Shown here: piece by piece, positions 10,419 to 22,195 of the stretch
Position numbering within the stretch: the first letter of the stretch is position 1
Layout of the letters: each line of letters starts with the position of its first letter
DNA from: Zhengitettix transpicula
Lineage: Eukaryota; Arthropoda; Insecta; Orthoptera; Tetrigidae
Direction: 5' to 3'
DNA: 64,000 bases
NCBI GenBank assembly: GCA_037074705.1
Contig: CM073596.1
Span: forward strand, 17,504,501 to 17,568,500
Translations under genes and position numbers: made by a program
The notes under the pieces: generated by a model
Databases searched by the model: none
What the model was told of the DNA's origin: nothing
What the model saw: only the letters and a program-made list of their open reading frames with translations

Positions 10419-11327
10419 TGTAATAATTTAAAAATGCTGATGATGGCTGTGGCTGAATAAAAATATTTATTTGAAAACAATTAAACAAAATTTATTCATG
10501 GTTTTAAATACAATATAAGAAATTACACAATATTATTTAGAATCTCAGGGTCTTTACTGGGTTTGATAAATGGGTGACTTGAATTTAAATTATCTAACAA
10601 AACAATTAAAGAAAAGAAATAATTAAAGAAAAGAAAATAATTGAAGAACGATCTGACGTATCTTAAAGAAATGGTTTACAAATAAATTTTAGAGTTTTTT
10701 TTTTTACTTACGGCCGACCAGGTCTCAATTTTAGGGTTTTCTGTGCACACGTTTTTGGGGATATCACTGAATTTAAATTGGTTACAAAACACTTGTCGAA
10801 ACTTGATGTTCTCGCAGCTGGAAACGGCTACTCCTTCCGAATTAATGGTCAGTCGGATCATTAACAACTTCCTCTCGATGACATCGGTGACGGTCTCTTT
10901 ACTTATTGAGTTTTTTTTTACTGCGGCAGGAAATTAGGTTACTGCTTGTGGCTTTACTTATTGAGAAACTTTCCTGCGACCTTTACTTGATCGAATTATA
11001 TGTCCAAACTTTACTCGATGAAATTCTGTGTGCCACACCACTCTTAATAAGGTTTTGGCTGCCACTCTTTACTTGATGAACATCTGCCCGCGTCTCTGTG
11101 TATGCCGTCCAACCAACTAAACTCGTCTCTCCTCGTTGACTCAAACTGTACTCTTTCGCTCCTCGCCGTAGACTGCCTCTGTTCGTCTCGTAAATTTTGA
11201 CTGCGTACGTCTCAACAATGGTTCTTTTGTCTCGCCGCCCGCTTTGTCGCGGTGTATGCTTTATATAGTCTAATAATGAGTCCTTTACTTTGCAATTATA
11301 ACAATGGATTAATTACTAATTACTACA
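10419..11327 (-). mobile_element. Solo LTR, family L1 copy 2
   Basis: On the minus strand it runs TGTAGTAATTAGTAATTAAT ... AATTATTACA, 909 bp. A TATA box (TATATAA, plus 11261-11267) lies about 60 bp in. A donor, CCGTAAGTA, is at plus 10711 downward, and the acceptor TATCAAACCCAG is at plus 10557, which would define an intron of about 155 bp. TG...CA ends, TATA and the lack of coding sequence fit a solo LTR. TA repeats flank both sides. Confidence 0.75.
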
Positions 11328-11334
11328 ATATATA

Positions 11335-11370
<36 letters not shown>

Positions 11371-11425
11371 TATATACATATATACATATATATATATACA
11401 TATATACATATATATATATATATAA
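11328..11425. repeat. TATA/TACA microsatellite
   Basis: Alternating TA with regular TACATA units directly after the LTR 5' end. Confidence 0.95.
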
Positions 11426-12625
11426 ATAAAGGTAAACGCTACAGCACATAGGCAACTTCTTTGTTAACTAGTATTTTATTTAAAGATTTTATTTCAACTA
11501 TTTTTAATATATATTCAAAGGAAGAGTAGACATTGGAACTATAACAAACTGGACATAATTATTTGTCTATTTTGGGTAAATGTGAGTGTAATATAAACTA
11601 AATAATATATTGTTATAGAATTCTCATATATTTTGCATATATGTGAAACGTACATGTAATATAAAGAGAAATTCTGAGGTTCAATTAGCAAGCACACTGG
11701 AACAGAACCAACCGTTACTTTCCCTACGAACTAAAGGCAAGTGTGAATTGCGGTTTCCACGGACGCCCGGATTTCCACCCTTCCTTCTATTACGGTGCGT
11801 ATTTGTGTGCGTGAGCGCGTGCGATCACAAAAGGGAACGGCTCCCAATTTCGGCCCTGGATTCGAATCCAGGCGAGAGTTAATCTCGCACAATCCGCCAC
11901 GCGCGTATCAAGCTAATGGACCTCGAAACAAAAAAAGTCACGTTCACACACAAACGCACCTGATCGGGGCGGACACAGGGTGCTCTGCAATTGAACGAAA
12001 CAACCCCCTCCCCCACACACCCTCTTCTGTTCTGGTGTCAATGCAGCGCAACAGATCGGTGCAAACTTTCAGATAATGCTTTCAGTCGGGGGGTAGTTTA
12101 TCGCGGAAATGCAGGATCCCCTCCCCCTCGTCCCTGTGATGGAAAACAGGAGGGTGTCGCTTTGACCACCCCTTCCCTTTCTCCAACGCTCGCATCGTTC
12201 ATATTTCAGAGACCTCCTCGCGAAAAAGAGAACTTCTCCGACAATGCCGCTCCTTTTTATTTACTACACGTGAGATTCCGCGTTTCCGTTTCACTTTAAA
12301 GAAATATGGGAGGAATCTTTTCAAAGAAGATTTGTGTCCCGACCCCAGAACACAACAATCCAAAAGCTTCTGACACCCCTGCACGATTTTCCTTTCTATC
12401 ATGTCAAAAGAAGCTCAACGGAAAATATATTGAAAATATTGGGAAGCGTTCGGAATGTCTATGCCAAGGTCTGAACAAAGTAAATGAAAAATGCGTGTAA
12501 CTGATATCAGCTATATTATTTTAAATAAAACGTATTGCATGGTTTTGTATTCATAAAAGTATACTTTCTTTTTCCTTCATTTACTGAAACATTATTAGAT
12601 TTCATTCACTATTATATATTGATTC
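11426..12625. other. Unassigned, GC-richer at 11700-12300
   Basis: The central 600 bases are clearly richer in G+C than the flanks and may be host promoter, UTR or exon sequence. Overlapping frames of 60-100 codons occur in several frames and give no known domain. The 18-bp perfect palindrome CCTGGATTCGAATCCAGG (11855-11872) resembles a tRNA T-arm, but there is no tRNA around it. Confidence 0.4.
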
Positions 12626-12650
12626 TTCTCTCTCTCTCTCTCTCTCTCTC

Positions 12651-12685
<35 letters not shown>
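12626..12685. repeat. (TC)n followed by (TA)n microsatellite
   Basis: About twelve TC units, then TACATATA and pure TA up to the L1 LTR end. Confidence 0.95.
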
Positions 12686-12688
<3 letters not shown>

Positions 12689-13810
12689 AATAATTAAATA
12701 TAATATAATAATGGCTGAATTTATCAAATGAAAAAAAAACACAATTTTACTTTTTGTAATAATTAAATATAATAATAATGGATGGGCGCTTTTAAATGAA
12801 CAACTATTAACTTTAAAGAACAAACAAAATTTATTGTGCCAAATTTAAAAACAATTATAAAATACACAAAATATTTGGGATCTCAGGGTCTTGATCTGGG
12901 TTTGATAAATGGCAGAATTTATATCATCAAAATTACATTTACCTTTTATGGAAATCAAAGCGTCTGAACATAGACAAAATTTGTTGCGGAAGAAATAATA
13001 CTAAAGATTGAATTTAACAATTTCAATTTTATCAAGAGTTAACGATCTCATTTTATCGATAATTAAATAATTAAAATTAAAGAACGATCTGACTTTTATC
13101 TTTTAAACACGGTTTACAAATTATTTTAAAGTTTTCTCTACTTTCGGCCGCCCAGGTCTCATTTTTTGTTTTTCGTGCACAATTTTGGGGAAAACACTGA
13201 TTTTAAGTTCTCACAGACTCTAATTGGCGTTGTTTGTTAGTTGGTTTACCACAAATTGGTTGGTTCTCGATGCTTTACTGCAACCTGGATTTGTAGATCT
13301 CATGGCTTCAGTTGACAATGGACTTCCTTGGTTTGTCTGAATATTGCTTTACTTTTTGATAACTGAAATCATGTTTGTGACTGGGCCACAATCCTTCGTT
13401 CTGACTGCCGACTGTAAAACTTTCAATGAGTTCTTTTCGTCCGTTCTATTCGCTGTCTGCTGACCGACTGTACTGTTAAAATTTTTATGCCTTGGAATTT
13501 TGGTCTTTTCTCCTCGCTGCTTACTGCCCGACTGTCTATTGCTTTTGTAAATTAGAATTTTGGTCTTTTCTCCTTGCTGCTTACTACCCGACTGTCTATT
13601 GCTTTTGTAAATTAGAATTGTGGTCTTTTCTCCTTGCTGCTTACTACCCGACTGAATACTTCGTCTCGTAGATTTTGAGCGCGTAGAACCTCAACAATGT
13701 TTTCTTTGCCTTGCCGGATTGTTGCGGCGTCCGCTCTATATCCACTAATAATGAGTCCTCTACAATCCAACTTTTCAATTAGAACAATGTCTTAATTACC
13801 AATTACTACA
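12686..13810 (-). mobile_element. Solo LTR, family L1 copy 3, with doubled 3' end
   Basis: Minus strand TGTAGTAATTGGTAATTAAG ... AATTATTACA. The 3' terminal sequence TGTAATAATTAAATATAATA (as on the plus strand) occurs at 12686 and, with one small indel, again at 12755, about 70 bp apart. The acceptor TATCAAACCCAG is conserved (plus about 12896), but the donor has changed to CCGAAAGTAG. A 61-bp tandem repeat sits inside (13494-13676). Confidence 0.75.
13494..13676. repeat. 61-bp tandem repeat, three units, inside L1 copy 3
   Basis: Units begin with GAATTTTGGTCTTTTCTCCT or close variants at 13494, 13555 and 13616. The sister LTR at 42907-43957 has two diverged units of about 60 bp at the matching place (about 43650 and 43712). 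Confidence 0.9.
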
Positions 13811-13814
13811 ATAT

Positions 13815-14425
13815 ATATATATGTATAATAAAAGAGGATTTATATTTTTATGTATGTATTTACGTTAATCGCTATACTTATTTAAACTTTTTAACTGATT
13901 GCAACAAAAATTGGTACACATATTTTTCAAATCACGACAAACGGTACTGCGGGAGTGAGTAATGGCTAGCATAAAGGCAGAAAGGATTATAATTAAAAAT
14001 CATGATTATTTTGTGTTAAATTACTGTGCGCCAAGATACCATGACGTCACGCGGGAGAGAGACGTTACTATGAGACGAACAAAGGAAATACTTTCTTTTT
14101 CCTGAATGAAATAAAGCAGAAATATTTTCATTGAACAAAATGTATAATTTTATCCAGTAATAGTCCATCAAATGATAATAAAGAAAACAATACAAAATAC
14201 TTTACGAGCCTTGCGGAAAATGTATAAGTTTCTTGCCATATTAGTGACTCCAATAGTGACAAGTTTATCCTGATAAGCTAAAGGAGTGCATTTAAGAATT
14301 TCATTTGAAAAGGAAGTCGGAGGGATGTTTGTGGAGTTTGATGCAATAAAATTCAATGTACTTTATAGCTGTTCAATTAATACACTATCGGTCGAAAGAC
14401 TGTACAGAACTGGGAACACATATAT
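13815..14425 (+). mobile_element. Helitron family A, 3' end missing
   Basis: It follows the family from GTATAATAAAAGAGGAT through GCAACAAAAATTGGTACACA, TGACGTCA (14042-14049) and the ATGCAATAAAATTCAATGTA block, then breaks off near 14425. The terminal hairpin and CTAG are absent and L1 LTR sequence begins. Confidence 0.8.
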
Positions 14426-14429
14426 TTAG

Positions 14430-15013
14430 TATAGGACTGAGGGGCGGCTGATCCAAAGTTCCAGGTGGCAGAGAACGAGAACATCGACCGTGTGTATTAA
14501 AAATTTAATGTGTAGAATCAGTGAATAATGGCCTTTTTAGTGAGTGTTGTCCTCAAGCACCAAGAATCAGATCTGGTACCAGAAAGACATTCGTGAGTAC
14601 AAAACAATTATTTAAAAATCTGTAAACGAGGATTAAAGGAATAAGTCAGATTTCGTTCGTTTTTCTTTTCATTTAGTTTCTTTCATTTCGTTTATTTCCA
14701 TATTGTATTAAGTTAGCTTCAATGAGTTTGAATTGTTAATGTTAGTTTATTAAATTGGATTGTTCTTACTATCAAACCCAGTAATGACCCCGAGATAAAG
14801 AGAATTTCGACGTATTTGATTGTAAAATATAAAATTGTATTTTTCCTAGAACGTCACGAATTGCAAATTGAAATAAAATATTTGTTTGTTAACTTGATTA
14901 AATTCGGCGTATAAAGTAGGGATCACAATTTGTGCTTTTAAATAATAAATTTTTAAATCTAAATGATTTTGTTAATTAATTCTTTTAATTATGACTACCT
15001 TTTAATTATTACA
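14430..15013 (+). mobile_element. L1 LTR copy 4, 5' truncated
   Basis: Matches the 3' 60% of the LTR at 53052-54020 closely. It has a donor TTCGTGAGTAC (14592), the AGTCAGATTTCGTTCG block, the acceptor TATCAAACCCAG followed by TAATGACCCCGAGAT (about 14772-14795), and the end AATTATTACA at 15013. The TATA box and U3 part are lost at the junction with the Helitron. Confidence 0.8.
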
Positions 15014-15850
15014 ATATAGATGTTTGTTTTATAAAGCTTTTATAATCAGTATTAATCAAAAGTAGTTTCAGCATGTGGCAATTCAATATTGAAATCGACG
15101 AATGCATTATTTGAACTCCTATAGTAGGAAAAAACAAGAGCATTGTTTGAAGGGAGAAAATTCGAAGCTAATTTGCAAAACATTTTACCATCTACGCGGC
15201 GCCATATTTTCCGAAAAGCTACATTTACAAAGAATTGTTGGTTGTCAATTAGATCTACGGACGATTATCAGACGTATACGTTTTGTTGTTTATTGAACTA
15301 CTTTCATTTTTATTACGACTACGACCAAGTAGTCTCATTGTTGCCTTTGTCAATGGTAAATTTTTGGAGCTACTTTCTCCCGCTTGAAACAATGTGATAG
15401 TTCATCCGCCGCCTCACATCCCAAGTTACCGTCGAAGAGGAAGGGAACTTTTGCACCTTAATTAAAGGATCTCTCCCGTCGTTGTATTAACGTACGTAAA
15501 GTTATAAGACACCGAAAACACTTTCGAGAGGCGCCCGCCAGTGCGTGTTGCGTGTACGTTCCTGTTACACAAAGACAGGCGCAACTTGCGGCTTCTCAAA
15601 GACTCCTCAGGTATCATATTCTCCAGGGGATGTTCCGTAATACAATTGCCCATCCCCCCTCCCCCTACCCTTGTGAAACAGTAGCACGACTCGTTATGAT
15701 TAAGACGTTAAAGGCAACCGTAATTACACTCTATAACTTTGAATACTTTCAGGAAAAGCTTCTGCAGGATCGCTGCAAGCCGAGGATAAATACAGACACG
15801 ACTGGAAAAGAATTATTACTTTAATGTAAGCATGGATACTATTTTTTATA
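15014..15850. other. No recognised gene
   Basis: Mostly AT-rich. A less AT-rich stretch at 15400-15700 has short frames on both strands with no identifiable product. Confidence 0.5.
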
Positions 15851-16316
15851 CTAGCTGGGTGCCCGGCGTTGCCCGAGATGTCATTTATCCATAACCCCCG
15901 ATACACTCCAATTTCGTTTCTCAGTTTGTTATAAATTGTCTCAGCGACATCCATAACCCCGATTTGACTCCAATCTCGGTTGTTATTTTCCTGTAAAGCA
16001 TCTCCACCCCAAACCCTAAGGGTGCCCTTTCCCCAGTGTGTAGAGGATGAAAATTATATTCAGATAACATCGGTAGAAACCATATCAATATCTCTGAACC
16101 CTAAAAATATTTATCCGACTGAAATATCGACTGTTTTAGCACGGTTAAATATTTCAACCCCCATTCACCCCCGCTTCTGGGGGTGGTAGGCGCGTCTCAC
16201 TTCCACAGTGTACGAAATTTGGTGAAATTTGCTCCATCGGTGTAGATTTGTATAAGTAACATACAAATATATATATATGTATATATACAAACAAACACTC
16301 TGCTTTATTTATTAGA
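15851..16316 (-). mobile_element. Helitron family B, both ends intact (466 bp)
   Basis: On the minus strand it starts TCTAATAAATAAAGCAGAGT after host A (T at 16317) and ends with the hairpin GGGCAACGCCGGGC, ACCCAG and CTAG (15854-15851) before host T. The interior is unrelated to family A apart from the 3' terminus. It has the B blocks CTACACCGATGG, ACCCCCAGAAGCGGGGGTG and TACCGATGTTATCTGAATAT. Non-coding. Confidence 0.88.
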
Positions 16317-17344
16317 TAAAGCGGTATCCGTTTCAGGAAGATATTAAAGGTTAAAAAGGTTACCTATTTCCATTTTAAATTTAAATAAACAATTACTCAG
16401 CCATTTTTTGTGACTTTTTTTTTCTGATTATATACGAAGGCAACTTTGATAGGTAGAAAAACTCGAAACAGATCTCTTCAGGTTTATGGAGGTCAGGGAT
16501 GAGACGATCTGAGAAATATATAGACGTCTCGGCAGGGTCGACTGTATGAAGCTCTTATGCTTTCCTTTATCACCGAACGCGTACGTGGCTTTTTATTGCT
16601 CATTCCCTGTCTAAATTTAGTACGGGCTGAGTAAATCTATTTTAAATTTCACTTTCTGAAATAAGGTCATTGATTGCTCTTATATGATTATTTATTTTCT
16701 GCAAATCGGAATTTCTGTAGGCTCCGAGGGTCCATCTTGGATGTTTTTGTATGACTGGTTGCAGCTTCCACCCCCCCTTTTGCGGCTGTTCTGCGGCGCA
16801 CCAGGTTGCCGCCTGTTGAGCGAAGGGCGGCCAGGCGTGAACAAACCCTCCCCCGCCTCCACAGCCCCTTCACTTGTTGCTGAGGTGAGTTGGGAAGCCA
16901 CTGCGCAGGTTCAGCTACTCGCGACGGAACGGCGACAGTGACTAAACACAGGTCGTTACACGAAGATGGACTTGGCTGTCTAGTCGTGCCGTAAACAGAG
17001 CTCTCAGGACGTAACTATCCAAGGCACTCGTCAATGACCACTATCAATTTTCTTCTACGCGTTGCAAAGTTATTTAAAATAATTTACTAAACGTAATTTT
17101 TTTCTTCAAATAATATCCGCTTTCCATACATAAAAACTAATATGTAGAAGTGAACTCTGCCTTTCATGTTTTTACCTAAAGCGTTGAAGGGGGAATAAAA
17201 TCGCAACAGGTCACTCCAAAATGTAATTCAAAATAACTATTTTCAGAAAACAGTTTCCCATTGCTAAATTAGCACACTTCATGTCTCATCTACATTACAA
17301 AACAGATATTTAAAACAAATTTCCATAAATATTTGTGTTTAAAC
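16317..17344. other. Unassigned, GC-rich patch at 16720-17040
   Basis: The patch stands out from very AT-rich flanks and has frames of 60-85 codons on both strands, with no domain I know. GAG|GTGAGTTGG at about 16881-16893 could be a splice donor. It may be host exon or promoter, without further support. Confidence 0.35.
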
Positions 17345-19480
17345 TCTATATACAACGAATGAGGACACCAATGCTAGCCATTAATATAAAACACTATTTT
17401 AATTTCAACAATAATTGCTATAAAATTCTTAACAAATTTTTGTCATAACATCAAAGCTTAAGAAAATTATATCGAATTAAATTAATTATTAATTTTAAAT
17501 GAGTTAATTTATTATTTTAATAAATACTTAGAGGCTGAAAAACATTGTACGCTATTAAAAATTTTTATACTGTATTTTTATCTAATTTCTTATATAAAAT
17601 TGTTTCCATGAGAATATTATTGGAACTAAAAGGAATAAATTTACGTCTGACCGCAAATAATGAATAAGAAAGATAGCCATTTCAGACAAAAATGGTAATA
17701 TAACAACACAACGTTTCTGAGATCCTTGACCCTTTCGTCAGGTGCCAAGAAGAGCCTACAGAAACACAACTGAACAATTTGAGCGTTGTCAACAAGTACA
17801 GTTGTGTTTCTCTAGGCTCTTCTCAGAACCTGTCGAAAGGAACAAGGATCCCAGAAACGTTGTGTGGTATTTATATTACCCTTTTTTGTCTGAATTGTTT
17901 TTTTTCTTATTCTTTATTAGAAACTAGATAGCTATAATTTATCACAAATATTGTAGTTACATTTAAAATAATGAAGATAAATCAATAACAAAGCCGAAAT
18001 CACTTTCACATAACAAAATGAGACTATTTTAAATTTTTTATTTTTTTATTTAGACCCTTTTAAATTCCAGTCTTACCCGTTTCTATATACAACGAATGAG
18101 GACACCAATGCTAGCCATTATTATAAAACACTTTATTTTTATTTCAACAATAATTGCTATAAAATTCTTGTCATAACATCAAAGTTTAAGAAAATTATAT
18201 CGAATTAAATTAATTATTAATTTTAAATTATTTAATTAATTAATTAATTATAAGATTGAAAAACATTGTAAGCTATTAAAATTTTTTATACTGTATTTTT
18301 GTTTAATTTCTTATATTAAATTGTTTCCATGAGAATATTATTGGAACTAAAAGGAATAAATTTACGTCTGACCGCAAATAATGAATAAGAAAGATAGTCA
18401 TTTCAGACAAAAAGGGTAATATAACAACACAACGTTTCTGGGATCCTTGACCCTTTCGTCAGGTGCCAAGAAGAGCCTCGAGAAACACAACTGCACAATT
18501 TGAGCGTTGTCAACAAGTGCAGTTGTGTTTCTCTAGGCTCTTCTCAGAACCTGACGAAAGTAACAAGGTTCCAAAAAAAGTTCTGTGGTATTTATATTAA
18601 TATAAAATTTTGTCTGAATTGGTTTTTTTTCTTATTCTAGACAGCTATAATTTATCACAAATATTGTAGTTAAATTTAAAATAATGAAGATAAATCAATA
18701 ACAAAGTCGGAATCACTTTCACATACCAAAATGAGACTATTTTAAATTTTTTATTTTTTTATTTAGACCCTTTTAAATTCCAGTCTTACCCGTTTCTATA
18801 TACAACGAATGAGGACACCAATGCTAGCCATTAATATAAAACACTTTATTTTTATTCTAACAATAATTGCTATAAAATTCTTGTCATAACATCAAAGTTT
18901 AAGAATATTATATCGAATTAAATTAATTATTAATTTTAAATTATTTAATTTATTATTTTGATAAATAATTAATGAATTATAATATTGAAAAACATTGTAA
19001 GCTATTTAAAAATTTTTATACTGTATTTTTGTTTAATTTCTTATATAAAATTGTTTCCATGAGAATATTATTGGAACTAAAAGGAATAAATTTACGCCTG
19101 ACCGCAAATAATGAATAAGAAAGATAGCCATTTCAGACAAAAAGGCTAATATAACAACACAACGTTTCTGGGATCCTTGACCCTTTCGTCAGGTGCCAAG
19201 AAGAGCCTCGAGAAACACAACTGCACAATTAGAGCGTTGTCAACAAGTGCAGTTGTGTTTCTCTAGGCTCTTCTCAGAACCTGACGAAAGGAACAAGGAT
19301 CCCCTTTTTGTCTGAATTGGCTATCTTTCTTATTCAGATAGCTATAATTTATCACAAACATTGTAGTTCAATTAAAATAATGAGGGATAAATCAATAACA
19401 GAAGTCGGAATCACTTTCACATACCAAAATGAGACTATTTTAATAATTTATTATTATTATTATTTAGACCCTTTTAATTC
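17345..19480. repeat. Tandem array of three units of about 0.7 kb
   Basis: CTATATACAACGAATGAGGA recurs at 17345, 18083 and 18796, and TTTAGACCCTTTTAA recurs near 18050, 18764 and 19463, so the periods are about 738 and 713 bp. The units are close to identical over long stretches and differ mainly by small indels in A/T runs. Each contains one long foldback (17713-17857 in the first, with equivalents near 18432-18572 and 19161-19303). The units have no coding capacity. Confidence 0.92.
17713..17857. repeat. Foldback with hammerhead-like motifs on both arms
   Basis: Arms of about 60 bp flank a loop of about 20 bases near GAGCGTTGTCAA. On the minus strand the left arm reads CUGACGA (17741-17735), AA, GGGUC, AAG, then GAUC(U/C)-type pairing and GAAAC (17717-17713). 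The right arm on the plus strand has CUGUCGA (17830-17836) and GAAAC (17853-17857). The later units carry CUGACGA on both arms. The core resembles the Penelope-like hammerhead but stem II is weak, so catalysis is doubtful. Confidence 0.4.
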
Positions 19481-20925
19481 ACAGCTTCTATCAGAATATA
19501 CAAAGTGTGATAGTCCTACGCTTGGCTAACATAAATCAATTCGGGGAACGTAAATACGTGATGCGACGTTTGAATCTTGAAAATAGTGTTGATAAATTAA
19601 GAACAACACATGTACAATTATCGTAGAGGATTATAAAAACTTGTACATCCTTACGTTAAAGGTCTGTAATAAGTTTTATAAGACTAAGAATGAAGATGGC
19701 CGACACAATTTGAAATTACATACGATCTGAAATGCTCCGCGAAACTTGTACAATGGATGGAGGTCGATATTTTTCCATCCTGTTTCTTTAATACGAATAT
19801 ATTTCTCGCTATTTTTGACTCGAGCTTATAAGGTTCAGGTCGACGTCGGAATATTTTTTTTGCCAAACAAATTAAATTATTACTTTTATCAAAACAGTTG
19901 CAATCAGTGAAACTAACACGCGTGGTTGCATGGCTTCTTTGTAACGAAGTATATAGAGAAGTAAAATATAAGTAAGTATTAAAAAAGGGGAGCCAGAAAT
20001 AATAAGAAACAGCGTATAAATCTAGATTAATGAACAGCTAATTTTGCATGTCCCGCAGTTTATTAGATGTAAATGCTGTGTACGTTACACTTTCATCAAA
20101 ATATTACTTTGAGTTAATTAAAGCATTACAAAAGCACTGGAGTGATTAACGCTTCAATTGATATTTATATAAATGCTTTGAGTACGGTAAATCAACATTT
20201 CTGAGGCGGATTTGTTCAGCCCGTGTTTGAAACGTAATAAATTGATTTGAAACATTTCATTCAACACGAATAAAATTCTGGGAGAACGAAATTAAATGTT
20301 GAAAAATAAATTGTTCCAGATATATTGTACAGCTTTATGTATAACAAATTTAATTCCCATTGCTTGTTCGCTCCCTAGTACTCAATAAAAAGTTGCAGAT
20401 ACTTGGCACTAGAATCAAATTCCCCTTTAATCGATTTGCGTGGAAAGGGCCCTTTATATTTTCATGCTAAAAATTAGTTCACCGCGACGGATTCCTGATA
20501 TTTAACAGTACGTTCCCAGAATAACTGTTACATTAAAATATTTTATTACATATAATTACGAATCAGAATAATTGCTCGTTAAATTAATATAATTTGTCCT
20601 TTTATATTTAGTTCGACATCATGGTTTCAAAACAATATTCAATCTCTCTCGCGATAAATCTGAAAAACAGCTTAAACAATTTATGCTTCATTATTCTATT
20701 TTAATTTACATTTTTCTATGTAATTTACATAATGAAACAAAACGTTGTTTTCAATTTAAATTATAATTTGTTTGTTAGAATTTCAAATTGGCTCTACATT
20801 CATTCGCATTAATAAATCAAATACGGTGTAATTTTTTAAACACAAGCGATTAAAATCCAACGAAATTATCAAATACCCGGTGTTGGAAAATAGAACAACA
20901 CTACATAAATATGGCCTGCATTTCT
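19481..20925. other. No recognised feature
   Basis: AT-rich single-copy-looking sequence. No reading frame, repeat end or RNA gene could be supported. Confidence 0.6.
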
Positions 20926-21642
20926 GCCAGCTGCCTCCTAAACTGGTCGAGGCACGGCGAAGGGAATGCTGCGTCCCCACAGCAAACTCATCTCCCGCTA
21001 TAGGAAGGGCATTAGACAAGTACCCAATGCCTGACCTACCTGATGCAGGTTTTTCTAGGGTTTTACCTGCATTACTTTTAGGCGAAAGCCGAGTAGGATC
21101 CTTAAACTATAGCCCGGGGGCCCTAGTTAACCCTTGGCCACCTTCCTCTACCCTTCCGCATCACCCCTGCATCAGGCAGGTCGGGCATTGGGTACTTGTC
21201 CAACGCCCTTCCGATAGCGGGAGAGGGGTTTGCTGTGTGGACGCAGTTTACCCCTCACGATGCCTTGGCCAGTTTAGGAGGCAGCTGGCCGACTATTCCA
21301 ATAGGAATAGCGAACAACTCTTACCGTATGCACAAGGTCTGCGACCCCGGAACATACACCTCTCAAAACAGACCGACGTGCCTCGGCATGTGGGAACCTT
21401 AGTTCAAAATAACCAGAGAGATGTGAGGGCATCCCCAAAGGTAGCCCTCGCCAGAGCTCTCTGGGAAGGTTCACATGCGAGAAATCTTCTCGCAGGCTTA
21501 CTTAGTTTTCTTAAACCACAGTCAGGGGGCCCTAGTAACCCTTGGCTACCTTCCTCTACCCTTCCTCATCCCCCATTTCAAATCCCTTCCTATGCTATTC
21601 CACCTTGGAGTGGAATACCCTCATGTTTTTTTTGTTTTTTTT
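20926..21642. mobile_element. Family M mosaic: head-to-head fragments
   Basis: Three pieces of the family abut. A minus-oriented piece (about 20926-21165) joins a plus-oriented one at CATCACCCCTGCATCAGG (about 21165-21495). That in turn joins a minus-oriented tail (about 21495-21633) ending in TACCCTCATG. A 257-codon frame starting at 20880 runs through all three; it is a repeat read-through and not a gene. Confidence 0.75.
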
Positions 21643-21643
21643 T

Positions 21644-22168
21644 AGGGCAATAGGCTACATGAGGGTAATCCACTTAGGGCAACTCCAATTTAATAGCATA
21701 GGAAGGGATTTGAAAGGGGGGATGCGGAAGGGTAGAGGAAGGTAGCCAAGGGTTAACTAGGGCCCCCGGGCTATATTTTAAGGATCCTACCCGGCATTCG
21801 CCTAAAGGAATGCAGGGAAAACCTTAGAAAAACCTGCATCGGGTAGGGCGGGCATTGGGTACTTGTCCCACGCCCTTCCGATAGCGGGAGAGGAGTTTGC
21901 TGTGGGGACGCAGCTTACCCCTTGCCATGCCTTGGCCTGTTTAGGAGGCAGCTGGCCGACTATTCCAATAGGAATAGCGGACAACTCTTGCCGTATGCCC
22001 AAGGTCTGCGACCCCGGAACATACACCTCTCAAAACAGACCGAGGTGCCTCGGCATGTGGGAACCTTAGTTCAAAAAAAACCAGAGAGATGTGAGAGCAT
22101 CCCCAAAGGTAGCCCCCGCCAGAGCTCTCTGGGTAGGTTCACCTTACCCTCATGTAGCCTGTTGCCCT
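21644..22168 (+). mobile_element. Family M element with both termini (525 bp)
   Basis: AGGGCAATAGGCTACATGAG at 21644 is inverted at 22168, giving TIRs of about 25 bp. They are preceded by a T-run and followed by an A-run that also pair. The interior follows the family consensus up to a CCAGAGCTCTCTGGGTAGG palindromic block and then jumps into the right TIR. There is no transposase. Confidence 0.85.
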
Positions 22169-22195
22169 AAAAAAAATGATTGACGGGGGTAAAAG

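Noticed and set aside
11855..11872. tRNA T-arm/B-box-like palindrome CCTGGATTCGAATCCAGG
   Set aside because: The loop would be eight bases, there is no A box upstream and no cloverleaf or acceptor stem can be drawn.
20880..21653. 257-codon open frame
   Set aside because: It crosses three abutting family M fragments in different orientations. Similar frames occur in every copy because the DNA repeat is conserved, and no protein domain is visible.
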